A stretch of DNA of 26,495 nucleotides from DASYZQ01 sp035946175 (GTDB lineage Bacteria; Patescibacteriota; Saccharimonadia; Saccharimonadales; UBA4665). The position numbers and the translations under genes were made by a program. The stretch's first letter is position 1. Every line of letters begins with the position of its first letter. Under the pieces are notes generated by a model that was not told where the DNA came from, did not search any database, and was given only the letters and a program-made list of their open reading frames with translations. This document shows positions 7,577 through 15,809 of this stretch, piece by piece. The stretch is from the NCBI GenBank assembly GCA_035946175.1, contig DASYZQ010000020.1, forward strand, positions 1 to 26,495, written 5' to 3'.

Positions 7577-9628
7577 ATGAATCCATCACGCAGTAACAAC
7601 AATAATAACGAATCATCGGCTGGACCTAACCCCTCACCCCGACGTAAATCGGGTGGTGGGAGTATGTCTAAACCAGGCCTATCACGCGGTGCAGCCGTAC
7701 GGGCCCAAAAACGCTCGCAAGCTGACGCACTGAAAATTGCCAATCAGTATGCGGCAGCAAATCCGGTCATGAGTGGTCAGGCCCGACGCGCAAACTTCAT
7801 TGACGATGCTCCCCGGCTTCGGGTTATCGCCTTGGGTGGTATGGACGGCGGTGGTTCGAAGAACATGCTCGTTATTGAATATGGGGATGATGCTGTTGTC
7901 ATGGACTGTGGTAACGATCTAGGTGTGGATCTGCCTGGCATAAACTATGGGGTGGCCGATACTACCTATTTAGAGAGCATTAAGCACAAACTTCGGGCTT
8001 ACCTGATTACGCATGGCCATCTTGACCATATTGGCGGTTTGCCGCATATTGTGCCCAAAATACCAGCACCTATCTACGGGTCGCGCTTCACTATTGGTAT
8101 GGTCGAAAAGCAGTTTGAAAACTTCGGCGTACCGATGCCCAAGGGCTTTGAGTTGCGGACAGTAGTTATGAACGAAGAGACTCACGAACGTCTTAAAGTC
8201 GGACCATTCTTTGTAGAATTAGTTCGGATTACGCACTCCATACCGGGTTCAACCTGTATTATCCTCGATACACCCGTCGGCCGTATCATTAATACTGGCG
8301 ACTTCCGGCTTGATCCGAATCCACTCGATCATGAGCGTAGTGACGTGGAACGCCTGACACAACTCGGCAACGAGGGGGTATTGCTGCTCATGTCAGACAG
8401 TACTACCTCAGAACGTCCCGGTCGTACCCCATCAGAAAGTACTATCGAGCCGACCTTCATCGATCTGTTTGAACGGGCTCCGGGCCGTATCTTCGTGGCG
8501 GTTTTCTCCAGTAATATCAACCGTATTCAGATGCTCGTCAATGCCGCTACTCACCATGGACGAAAGATCGCCATGGATGGCCGTAGCATGATGAGTACTC
8601 TTGAAGTAGCGGTAAAGCTTGGCATGATTCGTATCCCGAAGGGTACATTTGTTCCGATGGCCAATGTGTCGGCCATGCGGGACAATGAAATCATTGTCGT
8701 ATCGACCGGTGTTCAAGGTGAGCCGGGTTCAGCTCTGCAACGGATGAGTAATGGCGATCACAAGCATGTCAAATTGAAGGCCGAGGACACCGTGATCCTC
8801 TCCGGTACGCCGATACCGGAAAGTGGTAACGATAAACTCATCGGTGAGATGGTTGACGATCTGATGCGTAAGGGTGTATATGTTTTCCGTGCCAATACGC
8901 ACGAAGTCGATGGCTGTGGCCCGTTGCATGTATCCGGGCATGCCAGCCTTGATGAATATGGCGAGATGATAGTTATGACCAAACCGAAATTTTTCTTGCC
9001 CATATATGGCTCATTTCGGTCCAAGCGTTATCACATAGAGGAGGCTGTTAAACAGGGCGTACCGCGAAAAAATTGCCTGAATGCTGAAAACGGCCAGGTT
9101 GTTACCTTGACGCCGGATAAGATGGAGCTTAATGGAGAGGTGCCTCATGGTACGATACTCGTTGATCAGACAGGCGCTATTGTCAGCAATGTGGTCGTCA
9201 AAGATCGGGTGTTGCTGAGCGAGGAAGGCCTGGTGGCAGTCGTGCTTACGCTCGATAAAAAGACCGGTACCTTGCTCACCAGTCCGGATATCATTAGTCG
9301 TGGCTTTATCTACATGCGCGACAATGAGGAGCTGATGAATGGGCTCCGACAGGAGCTTCGGCGGGCGGCAACGCAACGATTCAAACGAGTCGATCTTGAC
9401 CGCTTTAAGGCTGAGCTCAAGGATCATGTCACCCATTATCTCTTTGAACAAACGCAGCGAAGCCCTATTGTAATCCCTGTCGTTAATGTCATAGGCGGTA
9501 AAGGCGAAACCAAGACTGTGCACCAAACCGGACCGACCAAAACTGCCCAGGACATTGCCACTGAACAAGAGCGCCGTTTTCGGGAAATGCGTGAGCGACT
9601 GCTCAGCCAAGATGCCCGGGTTGATTAG
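7577..9628 (+). CDS. rnj: Ribonuclease J (metallo-beta-lactamase/beta-CASP RNase)
   Basis: 683 aa against about 555 for B. subtilis RNase J1. The first 80 or so residues are an Asn/Ser/Gly/basic, probably disordered extension. The metallo-beta-lactamase core has HGHLDH at 146-151, the third His in THSIPGS (His220) and TGDFRLD with Asp242. The beta-CASP part has SDSTTSERPGRTPSE and VAVFSSNINRIQ. SGHAS supplies His455. The last metal ligand, normally His in P-x-H-G-E-F/Y-R, is Tyr477 here (LPIYGSFR), 22 residues after His455 as expected. The C-terminal RNase J domain follows (ISRGFIYMRDNEELM). It is an endo/5'-exoribonuclease of RNA maturation and decay, encoded 28 bases after the UDG gene and probably co-transcribed with pnp. 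GAAAGGA lies 14 nt before the ATG, so the exact start is uncertain. Confidence 0.92.
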   Translation: MNPSRSNNNNNESSAGPNPSPRRKSGGGSMSKPGLSRGAAVRAQKRSQADALKIANQYAAANPVMSGQARRANFIDDAPRLRVIALGGMDGGGSKNMLVIEYGDDAVVMDCGNDLGVDLPGINYGVADTTYLESIKHKLRAYLITHGHLDHIGGLPHIVPKIPAPIYGSRFTIGMVEKQFENFGVPMPKGFELRTVVMNEETHERLKVGPFFVELVRITHSIPGSTCIILDTPVGRIINTGDFRLDPNPLDHERSDVERLTQLGNEGVLLLMSDSTTSERPGRTPSESTIEPTFIDLFERAPGRIFVAVFSSNINRIQMLVNAATHHGRKIAMDGRSMMSTLEVAVKLGMIRIPKGTFVPMANVSAMRDNEIIVVSTGVQGEPGSALQRMSNGDHKHVKLKAEDTVILSGTPIPESGNDKLIGEMVDDLMRKGVYVFRANTHEVDGCGPLHVSGHASLDEYGEMIVMTKPKFFLPIYGSFRSKRYHIEEAVKQGVPRKNCLNAENGQVVTLTPDKMELNGEVPHGTILVDQTGAIVSNVVVKDRVLLSEEGLVAVVLTLDKKTGTLLTSPDIISRGFIYMRDNEELMNGLRQELRRAATQRFKRVDLDRFKAELKDHVTHYLFEQTQRSPIVIPVVNVIGGKGETKTVHQTGPTKTAQDIATEQERRFREMRERLLSQDARVD

Positions 9629-9656
9629 ATACAATAGCCTTGTGTGTTTCGGTGAC

Positions 9657-10307
9657 TTATCTAATGAATCCTGGTTCTGCAGTTTGTAGGGTATCGTCGG
9701 ACAGCTGGCTTAGGGGTTCAGCGAGCAACCCTCGTACGGTGTCCATGTACGATTCCAGATATCTAAAACGCTGTTCGGGCTCAAGTCGGGATGGCAATCT
9801 CGGCAGCCTAGCTATATTTGCATAGGCATTGTTAAGGAGGTAGCTTCCATGCCTAGCACGTACTATTCTAGGTAAGTCAGTGCCTATAGGCACTGACTCG
9901 CGGTTGCCACCATTATACGTGACCGAGTCCGTGAAGGTACGAAACCGAAACCCCGGGCCTATCCAATGGTCGGTAAGCGCTATCCTCTCCCTAGGCTGAT
10001 TGTTAAGAGGCGTAAGCTCTTTTCCTTGGTTGATCGTAATACGCCAAATCGGATTGGGTCTGGAGCATAAGACCTGGGGGAGTTTTGTAACCGCCACCCG
10101 AAGCGACCCCTCCACCAGCGGTAACTCATGATAGCAACCGCCAGGAGCTGTGCCAAGTTCAGTCAATCGTGCTGAAAGCTCGTCGGATACTACCTGAGCT
10201 CCTATCATCGCCCCAGCCGCCAGCTTATTCAGTGGCCCGAAATAATCCATCTCCCCAGCTACGGCCGGGCCGCTCATACCTTCTGGATTCTCAGCTAAAG
10301 CAGTCAT
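9657..10307 (-). CDS. Hypothetical protein
   Basis: 216 aa, not recognised. It is soluble and mixed in composition, with no membrane segment or signal peptide and only two Cys. Stretches such as DHWIGPGFRFRTFTDSVTY and RHGSYLLNNAYANIARLPR look like folded protein. The C-terminal helix (EPEQRFRYLESYMDTVRGLL) looks amphipathic. A GGGGA lies about 7 nt before the ATG. It is convergent with RNase J, with a 28-bp gap, and divergent from ftsK. The long open frame and its own promoter-like region support it as a gene. Confidence 0.6.
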   Translation of the reverse strand: MTALAENPEGMSGPAVAGEMDYFGPLNKLAAGAMIGAQVVSDELSARLTELGTAPGGCYHELPLVEGSLRVAVTKLPQVLCSRPNPIWRITINQGKELTPLNNQPRERIALTDHWIGPGFRFRTFTDSVTYNGGNRESVPIGTDLPRIVRARHGSYLLNNAYANIARLPRLPSRLEPEQRFRYLESYMDTVRGLLAEPLSQLSDDTLQTAEPGFIR

Positions 10308-10335
10308 GTATGATCCCCGGGGGTATCTTAATAGT

Positions 10336-10355
10336 TATATATGATAACATATATA
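10336..10355. promoter_or_regulatory. AT-rich palindrome over the promoter of the hypothetical gene
   Basis: TATATATG (10336-10343) and CATATATA (10348-10355) form a perfect 8-bp inverted repeat around ATAA. On the minus strand TATCAT (10346-10341) sits in its centre and lies 17 nt after TGGACA, which makes a plausible promoter of the 9657-10307 gene. The palindrome could be an operator, or simply AT-rich promoter DNA. Confidence 0.4.
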
Positions 10356-10388
10356 TTACTATCTGTCCACGTTACCACAGATGATGAC

Positions 10389-10416
10389 TTGACGAAGTTG
10401 TAATATTTGCTATAAT
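10389..10416 (+). promoter_or_regulatory. ftsK upstream promoter
   Basis: TTGACG (10389-10394), a 16-nt spacer and TATAAT (10411-10416) preceded by TGC. This is the best -10 match in the window. It would give a leader of roughly 38 nt that has no Shine-Dalgarno. Confidence 0.65.
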
Positions 10417-10447
10417 ATGACATAGCTCATATAAAACAAAAGTAAGC

Positions 10448-10453
10448 TATACT
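10448..10453 (+). promoter_or_regulatory. Second -10 next to the ftsK start, leaderless type
   Basis: TATACT ends seven bases before ATG 10461. It matches the geometry seen at truB and other genes, but no -35 or TGn is visible, so it may be secondary to the upstream promoter. Confidence 0.4.
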
Positions 10454-10460
10454 ATCTACT

Positions 10461-12632
10461 ATGGCCAGACGACAAAAACATAGAAGAACAAAAGCAAAAA
10501 TATCCCAAGACAGTGAAGCGTCGCCATTCTGGCGTATTGTGAGCGCTACCCTCCTTATAATCCTGGCGCTGTTTCTGCTAATGGGGAGTTTTCATGCTGG
10601 GGGTACATTGCCGAGCGACTTGTTCGGCGGCGGCTACTGGCTGTTGGGTTGGACGGCCTACCTGCTACCGGTTGCATTTACCTACTGGGCTATTCATAAG
10701 CTTAAAAATGAAGAGCACCGTATACCGATTGCTAACCTACTGAGCATGATTGGCGTGCTCATCTTCCTGGCCAGTCTGCTCTTTAGCTTGTTTGCGGTTC
10801 ACCAAGCCGGGCAATACAGCGGCGGTCATGGCGGCATGGCAGGGCAGCTATTGGGCAAGGGGGCACTTATGGTATTGGATAAGCTATCAGCCTCACTTAT
10901 GTTCGGTATCTTAGTACTGCTGGCCTTGGCACTGTCATTTTCAATCACGCCAAGTGTGATTGCCCGGGTATGGAGGCTCCTCAGTGGTCCAGGAGACACC
11001 GGCGATAATGATCTGGAGCGTCTTCGCTCCTCTGACAGCAATGGTTTTCGGTTGAATGAGGGTGTACCAGTTGAACACGGCCACGGTCGTTCACTAAGCT
11101 CACTCAAAAATACCGCTGAAAAACTCAGTTCTTCAGAGAATCATGAAGCACTAACCGTAGCTAGCGACCCGGATTGGAAGTTTCCGCCGTTGAATTTACT
11201 CGATCAACGGCAAGATAAGGCTGATGCCGGTGATGTCAATGCCAACGCCCAGACGATTCGTGATACGTTTGCCAACTTCAATATTGATGTTGATATGGAA
11301 GGGGCCAATGTCGGCCCCCGGGTCACTCAATATACACTTAAGCCACCGACTGGTGTCAAACTTACCAAAATAACTGCCCTCGACAATAACCTGGCGCTTG
11401 ATCTCGCGGCCCAGTCAATTCGTATTGAAGCCCCTATCCCGGGTAAAAGGGCAGTTGGCATTGAGGTACCGAACGTCAAGCCGGCGATGGTGCGTTTAAG
11501 CGCTATTCTCCAATCGAGCGAGTGGGCTGAGCTGCAGAGCCCCCTATCATTCGCCATCGGTAAGGATATCGCTGGCAAATCAGTGGTGGCGACACTTGAC
11601 CGTATGCCGCACTTGTTGGTGGCCGGCCAGACTGGTTCTGGCAAATCAGTGATGATCAACACTATTCTGACCAGTATGCTGTATCGTAACAGCCCGGCTG
11701 ACCTAAAGTTAATCCTGGTTGACCCAAAACAGGTTGAGCTCAAGCCCTACGATGATATTCCACATCTGCTTACACCCGTCATAACCGAGCCTGAGAAGTG
11801 CATCAGTGCGCTCAAATGGGCGGTAGCGGAGATGGAGCGTAGATATAAGGCATTGGCTGAAGTTGGCAAACGCAATATCGCAGAATATAACCTACTGAAG
11901 CAGGAAGCCGGTATGCCCTATATCGTTATTGTGGTTGATGAGCTGGCCGATCTTATGATGATGGCGGCCCGCGATGTCGAAGCATTGGTCGTGCGAATTG
12001 CCCAAAAAGCCCGGGCAGTCGGTATCCATTTGGTTGTTGCTACCCAGCGTCCGTCGGTCGATGTGATTACCGGATTGATCAAGGCTAATATTCCGGCCCG
12101 GATCGCTTTCACGACAGCCAGCCAAGTCGATTCGCGTACCATCATTGATCAGGTTGGTGCCGAAAAGCTCCTCGGGCAGGGGGATATGCTGCTGTTGACT
12201 GCGGATATGCCCAAACCTAGGCGTATACAGGGTTCCTTTATATCAGACAATGAGACAGCTAAAGTCACCGACTTCATCCGCATGCAGCGCCCTCCGCAAT
12301 ACGACGCTGAGGTGATCAGCCAGCCGGTGCAAATCGGCAAGGGCGGCGTTGTGACTGATTATGGCGCCAATGAGGCAGACGATGATATGTGGCGAGATGC
12401 AGTCCATGTCGTTATTGAGAGTCGTAAGGCAAGTACTAGCTTGCTGCAACGACGATTGCGCATTGGCTATGGGCGAGCGGCCCGGCTAATCGAAACCATG
12501 GAAGAGCAAGGGATTGTTGGCCCGGCCGACGGTGCTCGGCCGCGTGAAGTACTTGTCAATAATCTTGATGAGGTTTTCGGTGGTGGTGATAGCCCAGGTC
12601 CGGCCGAAGCAGTGGAGGAGCCGGGCGCTTAA
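10461..12632 (+). CDS. ftsK: DNA translocase FtsK/SpoIIIE
   Basis: 723 aa. A hexameric ATP-driven DNA pump that clears chromosome ends from the division septum. The N-terminus is basic, then four hydrophobic segments lie within residues about 25-170 (SATLLIILALFLLMG; the WLLGWTAYLLPVAF region; LLSMIGVLIFLASLLF; LMFGILVLLALALSF). A short linker leads to the motor: alpha domain with VGPRVTQYTLKP, Walker A AGQTGSGKS (Lys395) and Walker B YIVIVVDELADLMMMA, followed by ATQRPSVDVITGLIKANIP. The C-terminal gamma winged helix (SLLQRRLRIGYGRAARLIETME) is present, so KOPS-type sequence reading is likely. The linker is short compared with E. coli FtsK, as in SpoIIIE-like proteins. Confidence 0.95.
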   Translation: MARRQKHRRTKAKISQDSEASPFWRIVSATLLIILALFLLMGSFHAGGTLPSDLFGGGYWLLGWTAYLLPVAFTYWAIHKLKNEEHRIPIANLLSMIGVLIFLASLLFSLFAVHQAGQYSGGHGGMAGQLLGKGALMVLDKLSASLMFGILVLLALALSFSITPSVIARVWRLLSGPGDTGDNDLERLRSSDSNGFRLNEGVPVEHGHGRSLSSLKNTAEKLSSSENHEALTVASDPDWKFPPLNLLDQRQDKADAGDVNANAQTIRDTFANFNIDVDMEGANVGPRVTQYTLKPPTGVKLTKITALDNNLALDLAAQSIRIEAPIPGKRAVGIEVPNVKPAMVRLSAILQSSEWAELQSPLSFAIGKDIAGKSVVATLDRMPHLLVAGQTGSGKSVMINTILTSMLYRNSPADLKLILVDPKQVELKPYDDIPHLLTPVITEPEKCISALKWAVAEMERRYKALAEVGKRNIAEYNLLKQEAGMPYIVIVVDELADLMMMAARDVEALVVRIAQKARAVGIHLVVATQRPSVDVITGLIKANIPARIAFTTASQVDSRTIIDQVGAEKLLGQGDMLLLTADMPKPRRIQGSFISDNETAKVTDFIRMQRPPQYDAEVISQPVQIGKGGVVTDYGANEADDDMWRDAVHVVIESRKASTSLLQRRLRIGYGRAARLIETMEEQGIVGPADGARPREVLVNNLDEVFGGGDSPGPAEAVEEPGA

Positions 12633-12645
12633 AACGTCGTTACTC

Positions 12646-12675
12646 TTGGCTATTGCGTGCTCAGCGCAGTATCAT
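12646..12675 (+). promoter_or_regulatory. Promoter of the phosphoesterase gene, leaderless type
   Basis: TTGGCT (12646-12651), an 18-nt spacer and TATCAT (12670-12675), just after the ftsK stop. The -10 ends six bases before ATG 12682 and no Shine-Dalgarno is present. Confidence 0.6.
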
Positions 12676-12681
12676 ACAGCT

Positions 12682-14433
12682 ATGCTCAAACTACGATTGC
12701 CGTGGCGGACCAGCACGATCCAATCAGCTGACAAGCCACATGATGAATATGGGCAACCGATGCCTGAACAGCCCCAGTTACAGAAGTTAACTTCCCGTTC
12801 CCATACGGTGTGGTATCTAACTGTTATGGTAATACTTATTATCGCCGTTGGGGGTGCTGTGCTGCTGACGCGCCAGCAACACAATGACAGCGGTATACAC
12901 AAGATTAAGCATATTGTGATTATCATGCAGGAGAATCGGTCATTCGATAGCTACTTCGGCACTTTTCCTGGGGCTGACGGTATACCCATGAAAGATGGCG
13001 TACCGACAGTATGTGTTCCTGATCCGGCGACCAAAAATTGCGACCGACCGTACCTTGACAACAATGACAAAAACTCTGGCGGCCCGCATGGGGCTACGAA
13101 TGCCACTGCTGACATCGATGGTGGTAAAATGGACGGTTTTATTGGTCAAGCCGAAGATTCATTTGCCAACTGTGTGCCAGATGATCCGAATTGTGCTGGC
13201 GGTACCGGCATTGACGTGATGGGCTACCACAACGCCACGAGCATACCGAATTACTGGGCGTATGCTAAAGATTTTGTCCTCGATGACCATATGTTTGAAT
13301 CTAATGCTTCTTGGAGCCTGCCAGAGCATTTGTATCTCGTCTCCGAATGGTCGGCTAAATGCTCTCAGTCCGGTAATCCGAGTTCATGCGTTAATGAACT
13401 TCAGAGCCCGGGCAATCCGCCTGACCAGAACAAGGCAGCCGCAAGTCTTATCAATAAGTGTCGGCAGGGTATCGGTACGAAACTGTGCCAAGCAGCGCTG
13501 GCTAAGGACGGTATAACTACCGCGATGGCGCAGCAGCTTCATGCACTAATTTCTCAAAACTGTAATCTGGAAAGTAGTTACAACGCTGCCGACGATAGTT
13601 ATAGCGGTCTTAGTTTCACTGTATGCGAGAATGCGATTGGTACTGCAGGCATATCCGCCAAGCTCAAACGGCAGCTGACCGTAGCAGCTAATAGCTTGCA
13701 GCCACCCGATTACGCCTGGACGGACTTGACCTACCTATTACACCAGCAACATGTTCCTTGGGGCTACTATGTCATGAACGGTACTGAGCCGGATTGTGAG
13801 AACGACTCGGTGGTTAGTTGTGCCAGTGTTCCACAGGGTGCCCGGACGCCTGGTATATGGAACCCATTGCCCTACTTTGACACAGTCAAGCAGGACGGGC
13901 AGCTTGGCAATATCCAATCACTGAACAACTTTTATGCTGCCGCCAAAGCAGGTAACTTACCGGCTGTTTCCTGGATAACACCGGCTGGGCTTGTGAGCGA
14001 ACACCCTCCGGCCTTGGTGACTACCGGCCAAAATTACGTGACAGGGCTTATTAATACCATCATGAAGAGCCCGAACTGGGGCTCGACCGCTATATTCCTC
14101 AACTGGGATGATTGGGGTGGTTTCTATGACCATGTGGTACCGCCTCAGGTCGATGAGAATGGCTACGGTCTACGGATACCCAGTATTGTGATCAGCCCCT
14201 ATACGAAATCTGGTTATATTGATCACCAGACGTTGAGCCAAGACGCCTACACCAAATTTATCGAAGACGACTTCTTAGGTGGTCAGCGGCTCAATCCGAA
14301 AACCGACGGGAGGCCTGACCCGCGCCTCGACGTGCGGGAAAGTGAGCCGCAACTCGGCAATCTGGTCAACGACTTTGACTTCAATCAAGTACCGCGAGAA
14401 TCACTTATCTTGCCTAATGGGGTAATCTACTAA
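12682..14433 (+). CDS. Membrane-anchored phospholipase C/acid phosphatase-type phosphoesterase
   Basis: 583 aa. A short cytoplasmic N-terminus is followed by one hydrophobic segment (about residues 44-62, WYLTVMVILIIAVGGAVLL), with the rest outside the cell. The phosphoesterase family signature is clear: IKHIVIIMQENRSFDSYFG, SWSLPEHLYLVSEWS, AVSWITPAG and IFLNWDDWGGFYDHVVPP, followed by RIPSIVISPYTKSGYIDHQ. Relatives cleave phosphodiesters or phosphomonoesters of lipids and other substrates at the cell surface. The exported part has 12 cysteines in six close pairs, which suggests disulfides. An Ala/Ser/Cys-rich insert lies between the WSLPEH block and the DYAWTDLTYLL block. I start at ATG 12682: a frame open further upstream overlaps ftsK and would bury the promoter. 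The substrate is unknown. In an episymbiont it could act on host or self envelope lipids (inference). Confidence 0.85.
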   Translation: MLKLRLPWRTSTIQSADKPHDEYGQPMPEQPQLQKLTSRSHTVWYLTVMVILIIAVGGAVLLTRQQHNDSGIHKIKHIVIIMQENRSFDSYFGTFPGADGIPMKDGVPTVCVPDPATKNCDRPYLDNNDKNSGGPHGATNATADIDGGKMDGFIGQAEDSFANCVPDDPNCAGGTGIDVMGYHNATSIPNYWAYAKDFVLDDHMFESNASWSLPEHLYLVSEWSAKCSQSGNPSSCVNELQSPGNPPDQNKAAASLINKCRQGIGTKLCQAALAKDGITTAMAQQLHALISQNCNLESSYNAADDSYSGLSFTVCENAIGTAGISAKLKRQLTVAANSLQPPDYAWTDLTYLLHQQHVPWGYYVMNGTEPDCENDSVVSCASVPQGARTPGIWNPLPYFDTVKQDGQLGNIQSLNNFYAAAKAGNLPAVSWITPAGLVSEHPPALVTTGQNYVTGLINTIMKSPNWGSTAIFLNWDDWGGFYDHVVPPQVDENGYGLRIPSIVISPYTKSGYIDHQTLSQDAYTKFIEDDFLGGQRLNPKTDGRPDPRLDVRESEPQLGNLVNDFDFNQVPRESLILPNGVIY

Positions 14434-14508
14434 GGGTGATCATATCGCAGGATGGGTAACGGGACAGTGCCTTTTTTGAAAGACCGACGGAGTAGATTTC
14501 CTGGGAAA

Positions 14509-15795
14509 CTAGTAACGGTAATGTTCGGGTTTGAATGGCCCCTCCAGGGGAATACCGAGATAATCAGCTTGGGCTTGGCTCAATGTAGTGAGCGTGCCAC
14601 CGAGGGCCTCCACATGCAAACGGGCAACTTTTTCATCGAGTGCTTTGGGTAGTCGATACACCCCGACGTTATATTGTTGGGTCCACAGTTCTATTTGTGC
14701 CAGTACTTGATTGCTGAAACTGTTACTCATGACGAACGAGGGATGGCCGGTGGCACAGCCCAAATTTACAAGCCGACCTTCGGCAAGCAGGATAATGCGA
14801 TGTCCATCAGGGAAGGTGTACAGGTCCACCTGTGGCTTGATTTCCTGCTTCTGTATGCCTGTTATGCTATTTAAGCCAGTCACCTGAATTTCCACATCGA
14901 AATGTCCGATATTGCAAACGATCGCCGTATCCGGCATGCGTTTCATGTGTTCAACTGTAATAATATCTTTGCAGCCAGTGGTGGTGACAAAGATATTGCC
15001 TCGAGAAGCCGCAGCCTCCATGGTCACCAGCTCAAAACCTTCCATCATGGCTTGCAGAGCACAAATCGGGTCGACTTCCGTAACTAGCACCCTACAGCCG
15101 TAGCCTGCGAGTGACTGGGCGCAGCCCTTGCCGACATCTCCGTAGCCGGCAACCACTGCAACCTTGCCGGCCAACATTACATCGGTGGCCCGCTTAATGC
15201 CATCAACGAGTGATTCCCGGCAGCCGTATTTGTTATCGAATTTGCTCTTGGTTACTGAGTCGTTGACATTAATAGCTGGCAATTTCAGTGTTTTCTTTTC
15301 CAGCATCTGGTAAAGGTGGTGTACGCCGGTTGTCGTCTCCTCGGAAACCCCTTTAATACCTTTCAACAGTTCTGGGTGTTTCTCGTGTACCCAATGGGTT
15401 AGATCGCCACCATCATCGAGCAGTAAATTAGGCCCTTTTTTGCCGAATTTGAGTGTTTTTTCCATGCACCACCAATATTCGTCTTCAGTTTCGCCCTTCC
15501 AGGCAAAAACCGGCACACCAGCGGCAGCGATGGCTGCGGCTGCGTGATCTTGAGTACTAAAAATATTGCATGACGCCCAGCGTACTTCGGCACCGAGCTC
15601 GATGAGCGTTTCAATGAGCACTGCAGTTTGGATGGTCATATGCAGTGAGCCGGCAATACGGGCGCCCCGCAAAGGCTTACGTTTCCGGTATTCGGACCTT
15701 AGGCTCATTAGCCCTGGCATTTCTTTCTCGGCCAGGGTGATTTCAGCTCGTCCCCACTTTGCAAGTTGCAGATCTTTGATCTTATAATCAGACAT
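14509..15795 (-). CDS. ahcY: Adenosylhomocysteinase
   Basis: 428 aa, the size of the short bacterial form. It hydrolyses S-adenosylhomocysteine to homocysteine and adenosine, removing the product inhibitor of methyltransferases. Motifs: GARIAGSLHMTIQTAVLIETL (residues 44-64), ASCNIFSTQDHAAAAIA, the catalytic segment NVNDSVTKSKFDNKYG (Lys185, Asp187), NAD-binding GYGDVGKG at 217-224, VTEVDPICALQAMMEG, CNIGHFDVEI and the C-terminal LGIPLEGPFKPEHYRY, whose Lys-Tyr end reaches the neighbour's NAD site in known structures. AAGGGAG lies 7-9 nt before the ATG. It follows the adenosine kinase gene by 14 bases, so the two are one operon. It is convergent with the phosphoesterase gene. Confidence 0.97.
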   Translation of the reverse strand: MSDYKIKDLQLAKWGRAEITLAEKEMPGLMSLRSEYRKRKPLRGARIAGSLHMTIQTAVLIETLIELGAEVRWASCNIFSTQDHAAAAIAAAGVPVFAWKGETEDEYWWCMEKTLKFGKKGPNLLLDDGGDLTHWVHEKHPELLKGIKGVSEETTTGVHHLYQMLEKKTLKLPAINVNDSVTKSKFDNKYGCRESLVDGIKRATDVMLAGKVAVVAGYGDVGKGCAQSLAGYGCRVLVTEVDPICALQAMMEGFELVTMEAAASRGNIFVTTTGCKDIITVEHMKRMPDTAIVCNIGHFDVEIQVTGLNSITGIQKQEIKPQVDLYTFPDGHRIILLAEGRLVNLGCATGHPSFVMSNSFSNQVLAQIELWTQQYNVGVYRLPKALDEKVARLHVEALGGTLTTLSQAQADYLGIPLEGPFKPEHYRY

Positions 15796-15809
15796 TTCTG
15801 TGGCTCCCT

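Noticed and set aside
9011..9634. 207-aa frame antisense to RNase J
   Set aside because: It lies opposite well-conserved RNase J motifs and is a codon-bias shadow with no promoter or family resemblance.
12514..12681. Longer phosphoesterase start inside ftsK
   Set aside because: It overlaps the ftsK winged-helix coding region in another frame and would place the promoter inside the gene. ATG 12682 is directly followed by a sensible basic N-terminus and membrane segment.
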